This document shows positions 1 to 5,967 of a DNA stretch of 5,967 nt, piece after piece. The notes under the pieces were generated by a model. It worked only from the letters and a program-made list of their open reading frames with translations, made no database searches and was not told where the DNA came from. This DNA comes from Firmicutes bacterium UBA6418 (GTDB lineage: Bacteria > Bacillota > Clostridia > Peptostreptococcales > Anaerovoracaceae), in contig DJPG01000014.1 of NCBI GenBank assembly GCA_002439735.1, forward strand, positions 21,725-27,691, given 5' to 3'. Made by a program: the position numbers and the translations under genes. Position 1 is the stretch's first letter; every line of letters begins with the position of its first letter.

Positions 1-1
1 C

Positions 2-559
2 AGTCCCGTTATATTGGCAATCCCCTCTTGTACAGGTCGCTTCTCTGGAGCAAGTACAAGTTCATCTGCAATGACTATTATGTTTACATGGGAATGGAGT
101 TCATATCCAGCATATTTGCATACAGATGAAGTTGCAGTTTGTATGCAGGGATTTAATGCTAGTGGGACAAGAAAAGATACTATAGCATCAAACTATAGTG
201 CGTCTATAGGTTATGCTGCACTAGGAAGCAGTGGAAGCTCTACAGTTGCATATGTCACTCCTACATATAAGAAAACAAATGAACTTTTGACAGCATCGAT
301 TCCTATGAAAAAAAATGGAGGAGACCTGTATGCGAAGCGTGGCGTTATTACTTTTACGGTAAAGCCTGATGGGAACTATCAATTTGACCATATCAATGTG
401 GGATCGTATTATGTGCATGCATCAACACAAATTGACATTACGATATCTGTTGATACTGCCGGAAATTTTTCAGTTTCACCAAGCGTTCAGAGAGTATCTA
501 CTGTAGAGATTGATGGATCAGCAAGATGTTCCGCTACAGGCGTCATAGTAAATTATTAA
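2..559 (+). CDS. Probable secreted beta-rich protein of unknown function, 5' end missing
   Basis: The reading frame is open to the left edge and ends at TAA 557-559, so this is probably the C-terminal part of a longer gene. A TTG at 14-16 could serve as a start, but the 13 bases before it contain no ribosome binding site, so I favour a truncated gene. The visible 186 residues are rich in Ser, Thr, Val, Tyr and Gly, with alternating hydrophobic strands (for example TFTVKPDGNYQFDHINVGSYY) and no transmembrane helix. The first visible residues (SPVILAIPSC) could be the tail of a signal peptide or lipoprotein signal, but this cannot be decided from the fragment. The segment FTWEWSSYP followed by HTDEVAVCMQGF suggests an extracellular beta-sandwich. 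No catalytic motif is visible and I do not recognise the family. Base composition is more AT-rich than the minus-strand genes, with codons such as ATA and AGA in use. The downstream small membrane gene follows closely and is probably cotranscribed. Confidence 0.7.
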   Translation, partial: SPVILAIPSCTGRFSGASTSSSAMTIMFTWEWSSYPAYLHTDEVAVCMQGFNASGTRKDTIASNYSASIGYAALGSSGSSTVAYVTPTYKKTNELLTASIPMKKNGGDLYAKRGVITFTVKPDGNYQFDHINVGSYYVHASTQIDITISVDTAGNFSVSPSVQRVSTVEIDGSARCSATGVIVNY

Positions 560-569
560 AGGTAATCGT

Positions 570-755
570 ATGGAAAAATATTTAAAATGGATTTTACTTA
601 TCGTTTCCGGACAGTTTTTGTGTATACTCAGTTTGATGGTGGGAATTTTTGTTTTGGCAAGAGTACTTCAGATCTTGGGTGTCATCTTAGGCGCAGCCGG
701 TATGATCTTTGCCTTTAGCGACTGGATCAGGAAGCAGGACCGTGGACAGAAATAA
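570..755 (+). CDS. Small two-helix membrane protein, hypothetical
   Basis: This 61-residue protein starts with ATG at 570. AAAGG at 558-562, overlapping the stop of the upstream gene, gives a well-spaced ribosome binding site (7 bases). That close packing supports a real gene translated from the same message as its neighbour. Two hydrophobic segments are visible at about residues 7-30 and 33-50, separated by a single Arg-containing turn (LARVLQ). They are followed by a hydrophilic basic tail, DWIRKQDRGQK. With Lys residues at positions 3 and 6 and the basic C-terminus, the positive-inside rule predicts a hairpin with both ends in the cytoplasm. There is no signal peptidase site and no recognisable domain. 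It could be a small accessory or immunity-like membrane protein for the secreted product upstream, but nothing in the sequence shows this. It is followed directly by the hairpin terminator. Confidence 0.7.
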   Translation: MEKYLKWILLIVSGQFLCILSLMVGIFVLARVLQILGVILGAAGMIFAFSDWIRKQDRGQK

Positions 756-768
756 AGATATACGCAAA

Positions 769-805
769 AACCGCCGCATTTGTCAGCAGTGCAAGTGCGG
801 CGGTT
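769..805. terminator. Bidirectional Rho-independent terminator between convergent genes
   Basis: AACCGCCGCA at 769-778 pairs perfectly with TGCGGCGGTT at 796-805. The stem can extend inward through a T-G wobble and TTG/CAA pairs (780-782 with 792-794), leaving a loop of about seven to nine bases. Read on the minus strand, the stem runs into TTTTTGCG, a good termination tract, and it starts only three bases after the stop of the flavodoxin-like gene. Read on the plus strand, it is followed by TTGATTTATTGTT, a weaker T-rich tail, and lies 13 bases after the small membrane gene. Its position between two convergent genes fits shared termination. Confidence 0.85.
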
Positions 806-808
806 GAT

Positions 809-1909
809 TTATTGTTCCGCTGGAAACGAAGCGATGGAAGCAGCGAATTTCGCTGCTTTTTCTTTTATCCCGGGAATCTGCAGCAGTTCTCCGGGCGCGT
901 TCGCGGTCTCCAGCATGGCAAAGTGCGGCGGCAGGATCATATTCTTGTTCATGTTCATCGCGCCGATGATCTGCTGGGCGACCAGATCGCCGCCGCTGTA
1001 GCCGGAGACGACCAGCGCGTAAACCCGCTTGCTGCTGAAATCATTGACACGGAAGACCGAGGTCAGACGATTGATAAAGGCCATGATGTTAGCGCTCACG
1101 GAATCGTTGTAGTTCGGACAGATCAGCACGACCACATCGCTCTTGATGATCGCCGGGTAGACCTTTTCGGTCATCACGCCGCCGTAAAAACAGTCGCCCT
1201 GCTCGCCAAAGTGCAGGCAGGTTTCGTATTTGCAGCCGCGGCAATCCCAGATCTGCCCGTTGCGGAGAGAGATTTCTTCGATGTCGGCTTTTTCGGCAAG
1301 CTCCGCGGCGATCATCTGCCAGAGCAGCAGGCTGTTGGACGTACGATGATTGCCGGCGTGAACCGCAAGGATCTTTGGCTTTGGAACCGCGGGCGGTGCA
1401 AAGTCCAGCAGCTTTTCGACCAGCTGGCGGCAACTGAGCCGGTAGGCTTCTTCGAGGCTGCAGGCCCAGAGACCGCTGCGGACGGTGAAATTATGCAGGT
1501 CCGGACAGGCTTCCACCAGCGGCTTGCCCGGGAACAGGCAGCCGCAGCCATTTGCGGCAAAGGCGATGCGGCGGCCGAGGTCTTTGGTAAAGAGATCACT
1601 CTGCCCATGGACGAGGACGCCGCCGCGCGCGCCGGCAAGCAGCGGCTCTCCGGCATGCAGATGCAGGAAGCGCAGGATGGCGTGGGTCTCACAGCTAATA
1701 CCGCCCGTATCCGTATCCATGGCAAACAGCAGCGCGGCGCCGCGCAGACGGCCGCCTGCGGCAGCTTCCGCGAACGCCTGATAGGAACAAAGCTCTGTAA
1801 ATTCCGTCACCTTCGCGGAGGCCTTCGCTGTTTCGCGGATGACCTGCAGAACCTGCGCAAGTCGCGGATCCTGCGGATCGGATAAAGTTCGGATCAGATA
1901 AAATTTCAT
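809..1909 (-). CDS. Tandem flavodoxin-like / NADPH-dependent FMN reductase-family protein
   Basis: This 366-residue protein probably binds FMN and carries out or relays NAD(P)H-linked redox chemistry in the cytoplasm. The C-terminal half (about 178-350) has the family layout. A strand enters a phosphate-binding loop HAGNHRTSNS (184-193), then comes ISLRNGQIWDCRGC, then the strand-loop-helix VLICPNYNDSVSAN with AFINRL (261-282), which matches the usual PvY...K.f.DR region. C223, C226, C231 and C240 form a cluster like that of iron-sulfur flavoproteins and related reductases, so a metal or Fe-S site is possible but unproven. The N-terminal half (about 35-145) has a weaker version of the same pattern (GAALLFAMDTDTGGIS, then AILRFL), suggesting a duplicated and decayed flavodoxin domain. 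The start at 1909 is preferred because AAGGTG (1915-1920) lies five bases upstream. An in-frame ATG at 2005 would add 32 Arg-rich residues and lacks this support. It is the last gene of the operon, ending at the terminator. The family assignment is firm; the substrate is unknown. Confidence 0.85.
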   Translation of the reverse strand: MKFYLIRTLSDPQDPRLAQVLQVIRETAKASAKVTEFTELCSYQAFAEAAAGGRLRGAALLFAMDTDTGGISCETHAILRFLHLHAGEPLLAGARGGVLVHGQSDLFTKDLGRRIAFAANGCGCLFPGKPLVEACPDLHNFTVRSGLWACSLEEAYRLSCRQLVEKLLDFAPPAVPKPKILAVHAGNHRTSNSLLLWQMIAAELAEKADIEEISLRNGQIWDCRGCKYETCLHFGEQGDCFYGGVMTEKVYPAIIKSDVVVLICPNYNDSVSANIMAFINRLTSVFRVNDFSSKRVYALVVSGYSGGDLVAQQIIGAMNMNKNMILPPHFAMLETANAPGELLQIPGIKEKAAKFAASIASFPAEQ

Positions 1910-1914
1910 GTTTT

Positions 1915-1920
1915 CACCTT
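1915..1920 (-). promoter_or_regulatory. Ribosome binding site that sets the start of the flavodoxin-like gene
   Basis: On the minus strand the sequence reads AAGAAGGTGAAAACATG. The AAGGTG core is five bases from the ATG at 1909-1907. This decides in favour of the internal start, and against the longer in-frame start at 2005. Confidence 0.75.
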
Positions 1921-2010
1921 CTTTTCTGCGTTTGCTGGATGGAATCCATCTGCATGCGCCTGGTTTACCGCGAACGGCAGCTCGGTGTCTGCGGATACCG
2001 GCCATTTTCG

Positions 2011-2025
2011 TATCGGCGGCCGATA
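2011..2025 (-). other. Short hairpin just downstream of the dehydrogenase-like gene
   Basis: TATCGG and CCGATA form a perfect six-base inverted repeat around a three-base CGG loop, one base beyond the TAA stop codon at 2029-2027. On the minus strand it is followed by CGAAAATGG, with no T-run, so it is not a convincing terminator. It lies in the 117-base gap (1910-2026) between the second and third operon genes. It might stabilise or process the message, or be chance. I see no promoter that I can support in the gap. Confidence 0.35.
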
Positions 2026-2026
2026 A

Positions 2027-3037
2027 TTAAATCAATGCGCACAGATTGCGGTAAGCGTGCTCGATCCGCGCGTAAAGCGGCGGAGGGAGCAGGAGATCCT
2101 CATATTCGGTACAGCCCTCCCGAACCCGATTGCGCAGTCCGAGGAACGCGCCGTCCGTACCTTTTCCGAAGTAGACCGAGCTATAGTGCCATTCGCCCTG
2201 CAGTGTCAGCAGCAGAGAGATCGCACCGGAGGATAAGGCCGGAGCCAGATACGGTTTGAAGCCTAGCTCGCGGATCGCTAGATTAGCTTGAACGGTCAGG
2301 TCGGTCAGTTCACGCGACAGTGCGTCGTCATAATGCTCGATGCTGTTTGCGATGATCAGATCCGCGCCGTGCGGGCCGAACGCGCGCCCCTCCGTCAGGT
2401 AAGAGGCAAAGCGGTCGTTTTTTTTTGCGTAATATTCCGCGCGTTTATTCATCACGCCCAGCCCATAGCCATGGATCTGAGCAGGTGACAGGCCGGAGGA
2501 AAGCAGGATCTCCTTGCAGAGCGGATCGACCGGGTCGGAGACCACGGCAAAGAGGCCGCGATAGTTGGCTTCCCTGGCAAGTCTTCCGTAGTGCGCGGCG
2601 ATCTTGCGGTTCGCTTCAAACTGCAGCATGCGCACATCGCCGCCGCTGCCGACCGGAGGGACTGCCTTGGTCGCGCAGAAGACAAAGAGGTCGCAGTCGA
2701 AGATCTCTGATTCGGTGACCGCGGCGACCTCCGGAAGTACGTGGGTACCGAACGGCCAGCCGATCTGGTTCATTTCCGCTTCGTAGCGTAAAACGGTGTT
2801 CGGGTTAAGATCGTAGATCCCGATGCGGTCAATGAGATCACCGCCGAGCAGGCGCAGCCCCAGGAGGAGGGAAGCGCCAACGTCGCCGAGCGCGGCAATA
2901 TTGACGCGCAGGTGGTCTTTTTTGAGCGGCGCGGGCAGCGTCAGCACATCTTGCCCCGGGCAAAGCTGCGAAAGCAGCCGCGCAGCTGTTTTTTCCGGCG
3001 CGGTCTGGGCGGAAAAGGGCAGGTTTTCTTTTATCAT
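2027..3037 (-). CDS. Lactate/malate dehydrogenase-fold protein with altered active site
   Basis: This 336-residue protein has the usual length and order of the 2-hydroxyacid (L-lactate/malate) dehydrogenase family. After a 44-residue N-terminal extension comes the Rossmann dinucleotide loop ALGDVG (49-54), where the first Gly of GxGxxG is Ala. Asp76 ends the second strand (IYDLN) and suggests NAD rather than NADP. R136 with N143 (RMLQFEAN) matches the substrate-loop Arg and the following Asn of lactate dehydrogenase. VSDPVD (166-171) replaces the usual NPVD. G-P-H223-G retains the catalytic His. In the LDxxR motif, where the family has Asp and Arg, this protein has VMNKRA (195-200), so the catalytic Asp is replaced by Asn and the Arg is shifted or absent. 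It may bind NAD and an unusual substrate, or be a non-canonical dehydrogenase; calling it an L-lactate dehydrogenase would be unsafe. The start is supported by a 4-base ATGA overlap with the upstream gene (3034-3037) and an AAAGGA-like site inside that gene, indicating translational coupling. Confidence 0.85.
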   Translation of the reverse strand: MIKENLPFSAQTAPEKTAARLLSQLCPGQDVLTLPAPLKKDHLRVNIAALGDVGASLLLGLRLLGGDLIDRIGIYDLNPNTVLRYEAEMNQIGWPFGTHVLPEVAAVTESEIFDCDLFVFCATKAVPPVGSGGDVRMLQFEANRKIAAHYGRLAREANYRGLFAVVSDPVDPLCKEILLSSGLSPAQIHGYGLGVMNKRAEYYAKKNDRFASYLTEGRAFGPHGADLIIANSIEHYDDALSRELTDLTVQANLAIRELGFKPYLAPALSSGAISLLLTLQGEWHYSSVYFGKGTDGAFLGLRNRVREGCTEYEDLLLPPPLYARIEHAYRNLCALI

Positions 3038-5967
3038 TTTGCAGCCATCCTTTCGTTGGTTTCCTTAAAAAGCTTTTTCATGCGGATCAGTTTTTCAATA
3101 TCCATTTCGACAAAATCGGAAGCCGCCATACTTTCATCCATGTAGGTATGCCGCAGAAGATCCGGATTCTTCGGACTGTTGATGACTTCACCGAGCCGCT
3201 TGAGCGTGAGCTTCTGTTCAAAGATCGTCTGGTATTCGCGTTCCAGCGTCTTGAGGATCTCGCGCGCGTTTTCCAGACAAGTCATCGAAAAATCATAAAA
3301 ATGCGCGCCTGGGATCTCGCCCAGGAAAGACGGCACCGCGAACGGAAGCAGCAGGTTCAGGGACGGGATCAGGTCACAGGTCGCTACCGCCGTGCCTTTC
3401 GGCTTCATGCTGTCACCGCCGATATAAGGGTACAGGGCGCTCTCATCGATCCAGCATTTGAGGTTCGGCAGGAAATAGGCGCTGTCCACGCTGCGCTCCT
3501 TGAGCGTCATCAGATCGCGTCCGCGCCCGGTCTGCACGCCGACAACCGTGTCGGCAACGACTACGCCGTTTGCCTTGAGGATCGGGTCGATCTCCTTCAT
3601 GCGGTAGCCCTTATGCAGCAGATCATCGATCAGAATGACCGGACGATTGAACGAACGTATGGTGCGAATTTGATTTTCGAGTGTTGAGTAGTAGCTCTTT
3701 TCCTCAATCGTAAAACCGGAAAGATCCTCATAAAAGTATTTTTCGGTGTGGAGCGCTTTTGTTACCGTATTCGGAACCGCAGAACCCTCCAGAACCTTAC
3801 CGAACGGAACTGCCATGTATTTGCCGTAGGCCTTCACTTCGTACGGTACCGGTGAGACCTGATTGACTTTGGCGATCAGGTGGATCATCTTGTGATACAT
3901 GATATCCGAGTTATAGGAGAGCACCAGCTCACCCGGATAAATCTCGGTCAACATCTTCAGCAGCCGGTCGTGCGCGTGCTCAAGCGCGTTCCGAACTGCT
4001 TGCCGGCTACTCAGCGGGTGTTTGATCAGCGTATCGACATTTTTGAAGATGATCACCGGCGAACGCATATCCACGGCGTAGATTGGTGTTGTGCCTGCCG
4101 GGGCGATATTGCGAAAGCCTTGTCTGGTGACGGTTTCGGCCACGTGTGGGGAAAGCCCGGCTTCGCAGCACGGATGATAGACGACATAGGTATAGTCGCG
4201 AGCCAGAAGCTCCGAGAGCATTTCCACGAGAATGATCTGTTCCTTGTCCGGAATCGTCGCTTGCTCGGAGAAAAACAGTCCGCCGATCACCGCAATGGAA
4301 CCGGCTGCCATGCTGCGAATATACGCTGCGATATCCTGGTCGCCGAACGTTTCGAGCAGATCGATGCTGTCCACGCGCTTGACAGCAGCGGCAGCAGCGA
4401 TGCGGTTTTCGTTTTTGCCGTCACGGATGCAGAGCATGCGGACTGTATCATCCGACAGATAGCTACGAACCGCAGACAGTTCATAGCCCTGCGCGGTAAG
4501 GTCTGCCTGCAGGTCTTCCAAGATCGCGGGGTTAGCTTTCTCAAACGCTTCCAACTGGATACCGCGAGCCTGCAGCACATGCTTGTAAGCCGGTTCGCGC
4601 ATATAGAGACCGTTTTCGAAGATATAATTTTGCGCGACCGGATCGATGAGATTGGAAATATCCCGTCCGGAGTCGATATTTTCCCGGATCCTGGTGGAGC
4701 TGATATCTTCAAAATATTCTTCCAGATGCAGATTGATGATCTTGCCGCTGATCGGATAATGCGTCTGATTGGCGGAAGCGTCGCGGCGTTCATCGGAGCT
4801 GCGCTTAAAAATGATGTGATTCAGCGTATGGATCGAATTCGGCTGCGGCTCCATACGATAGCAGGAGGCGTTCTCAATTACGTCGCTTCCGGCGACAAAG
4901 TAAAGGTCTTTGCCTGCGAAGATCTGCTTGAGCTTCGTAAGGTCAGAAGGATTGGCAATATTGATCGGGATGTCATCCGGGAAAATATAAATATTTTCTT
5001 CGTCGGAGACTGACATACTCATGATTTTGCGGCGCTGCAGGCGCGGCTGGGTTTTTTTGGACCAACTGAATTCGTCGAGTGCCAGGTAGACCTCGCAGCC
5101 CATATTACGGATCTCACGGGCGATCGCCTTGTGGCTGAGGCTGAACGGGTCAAAGGTACCCGGGAAGAAGGCAACCTTTTTCGCGTCGTCGGCAGGGAAC
5201 GCGCCAATCTCCAGTTCATAATCGCAGATGAAACGATACAGATGCTTCAGAACCGCTGCGTTGTGGAAAAAATCCAGTTCCCTTTCCCTGCGGGACTCAT
5301 AGAGCGCCAGAATCCGTTTGCCGCAGTGGCAGAAGAGATCGCGCTTTTCTTGCAGAGAAAGTTTCGCAGAGCCGAACAGGTTGCGGCCGATGCTCCACAG
5401 TGCTTCCCGGCTGATGGAGGGGCTGTAATTGGCAAATCCGCGCACGATCAGGCTGAGTACCCGATATTTACGGCTACTGCTGCGATCCTCCGACTCCTGT
5501 TCGCCGAACAGCGCGCGGTACAGGTCATAATGCTCGATGACCACACCGAGCGTATGCAGGACGGCGCCAACGACTTGTCCGTTTGTAGAGCTGAAGAATT
5601 TTTCCAGATCTGAAAGCAGTTCATCCAGCTCACGCGGCGGCAGATGCAGCATGATCACGCCCAGATAGTCCGGAATGTATTTGGAGAACTGATAGTCGCC
5701 GATTTCCAGACCCTTGCTGAGTTCGACCGCGATCTCGTTGCGCTGCTCGAGTGGCAGGCGACCGATGATGGAAACCAGCGCACGACCGGCAAATTTTCGC
5801 ACGACCACGGTTTCGCTGACCTTGACCAGGTTACCAAGATGCGTGGCGACATGCAGTGCCTGCCCATCGATCCTGGACTGCTCCAGCGTGCGTAGCATGA
5901 GCTGGATGTTGGCGATCTTGACCGGCCAAGGCGTGCTTGCTTTCAGATTATCCAGATACATTTCCGA
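3034..5967 (-). CDS. Multidomain helical-repeat / nucleotidylyltransferase / phosphoribosyltransferase-like protein, 5' end missing
   Basis: The frame is open through the right edge; the first Met is at 5961 but two in-frame codons precede it, so the true start probably lies outside. Numbering from that Met (975 residues): residues 1-255 are Leu-rich paired helices resembling a HEAT/ARM-type solenoid. Residues 262-455 are a NadD/CoaD-like nucleotidylyltransferase domain with GTFDP (268-272), S-L-S-H277 in place of the HxGH signature, and a well-kept ISSTRIR (420-426). Residues about 485-640 may be a GNAT-like acyltransferase fold (AVIGGLFFS, a helix, then RQGF), a tentative call. Residues about 650-860 resemble a type I phosphoribosyltransferase, with VILIDDLLHKGYRM (775-788) matching the PRPP-binding VDDxxxTG signature, although TG becomes KG. 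A helical tail follows, ending at TGA 3036-3034 and overlapping the next gene. The protein is expected in the cytoplasm; no signal peptide or membrane segment is visible in the part present. The likely chemistry is nucleotidyl and phosphoribosyl transfer; substrates are unknown. Automatic annotation may call it cytidyltransferase or NadD, which would overstate the evidence. Confidence 0.85.
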   Translation of the reverse strand, partial: SEMYLDNLKASTPWPVKIANIQLMLRTLEQSRIDGQALHVATHLGNLVKVSETVVVRKFAGRALVSIIGRLPLEQRNEIAVELSKGLEIGDYQFSKYIPDYLGVIMLHLPPRELDELLSDLEKFFSSTNGQVVGAVLHTLGVVIEHYDLYRALFGEQESEDRSSSRKYRVLSLIVRGFANYSPSISREALWSIGRNLFGSAKLSLQEKRDLFCHCGKRILALYESRRERELDFFHNAAVLKHLYRFICDYELEIGAFPADDAKKVAFFPGTFDPFSLSHKAIAREIRNMGCEVYLALDEFSWSKKTQPRLQRRKIMSMSVSDEENIYIFPDDIPINIANPSDLTKLKQIFAGKDLYFVAGSDVIENASCYRMEPQPNSIHTLNHIIFKRSSDERRDASANQTHYPISGKIINLHLEEYFEDISSTRIRENIDSGRDISNLIDPVAQNYIFENGLYMREPAYKHVLQARGIQLEAFEKANPAILEDLQADLTAQGYELSAVRSYLSDDTVRMLCIRDGKNENRIAAAAAVKRVDSIDLLETFGDQDIAAYIRSMAAGSIAVIGGLFFSEQATIPDKEQIILVEMLSELLARDYTYVVYHPCCEAGLSPHVAETVTRQGFRNIAPAGTTPIYAVDMRSPVIIFKNVDTLIKHPLSSRQAVRNALEHAHDRLLKMLTEIYPGELVLSYNSDIMYHKMIHLIAKVNQVSPVPYEVKAYGKYMAVPFGKVLEGSAVPNTVTKALHTEKYFYEDLSGFTIEEKSYYSTLENQIRTIRSFNRPVILIDDLLHKGYRMKEIDPILKANGVVVADTVVGVQTGRGRDLMTLKERSVDSAYFLPNLKCWIDESALYPYIGGDSMKPKGTAVATCDLIPSLNLLLPFAVPSFLGEIPGAHFYDFSMTCLENAREILKTLEREYQTIFEQKLTLKRLGEVINSPKNPDLLRHTYMDESMAASDFVEMDIEKLIRMKKLFKETNERMAAK

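Noticed and set aside
812..1885. Long plus-strand open frame opposite the flavodoxin-like gene
   Set aside because: It is antisense to a gene with clear family motifs. Its translation shows no coherent domain, it has no ribosome binding site, and such shadows are common opposite GC-rich genes.
1938..1950. Palindrome GATGGAATCCATC in the gap between the second and third operon genes
   Set aside because: It is only a five-base stem with a three-base loop, has no T-run, and is not clearly linked to any operator family; chance is likely.
1910..2005. N-terminal extension of the flavodoxin-like protein from an ATG at 2005
   Set aside because: The added residues are Arg-rich and unlike any domain, while the internal ATG at 1909 has a well-placed ribosome binding site and begins the first predicted strand.
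3880..5013. Long plus-strand open frame opposite the multidomain gene
   Set aside because: The opposite strand encodes recognisable nucleotidylyltransferase motifs, and this translation is a compositional shadow with no recognisable motif.
1..5967. CRISPR arrays, tRNA or rRNA genes, insertion sequences
   Set aside because: I saw no spaced direct repeats, no cloverleaf-like sequence and no transposase motifs or terminal inverted repeats on either strand.

Overview
The window looks like chromosomal DNA of an anaerobic, moderately GC-rich Bacillota (Firmicutes), most likely a clostridial or erysipelotrichial gut-type bacterium. This rests on AAGG/GGAG-type ribosome binding sites, tight operon packing and the protein families present. 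It is an inference; there is no rRNA or other phylogenetic marker.

Layout. Bases 1 to about 760 are relatively AT-rich and carry two plus-strand genes: the 3' part of a probable secreted beta-rich protein of unknown function, and a 61-residue two-helix membrane protein 10 bases downstream. A long hairpin at about 769-805, with a T-run exiting on the minus strand and a T-rich exit on the plus strand, separates them from a visibly GC-richer convergent block. That block (809-5967) is a three-gene minus-strand operon, transcribed right to left.

The operon starts beyond the right edge with a very large multidomain protein (at least 977 residues visible, 5' end missing). It has a helical-repeat N-terminal region, a NadD/CoaD-like nucleotidylyltransferase domain, a possible GNAT-like domain and a type I phosphoribosyltransferase-like domain. 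Its stop overlaps the start of the next gene by 4 bases (ATGA). That gene encodes a 336-residue lactate/malate dehydrogenase-fold protein with unusual active-site substitutions. After a 117-base gap comes a 366-residue tandem flavodoxin-like protein with a four-cysteine cluster, ending at the terminator.

Working together. Phosphoribosyl transfer plus nucleotidyl transfer in one polypeptide resembles the logic of nucleotide or dinucleotide cofactor salvage. The two downstream genes have folds that normally bind NAD(P) and flavin. A pathway that makes or modifies a nucleotide-linked metabolite and then acts on it by redox chemistry is a reasonable hypothesis, but the substrate cannot be read from the sequence. 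I recognise no established gene symbol for any of these proteins.
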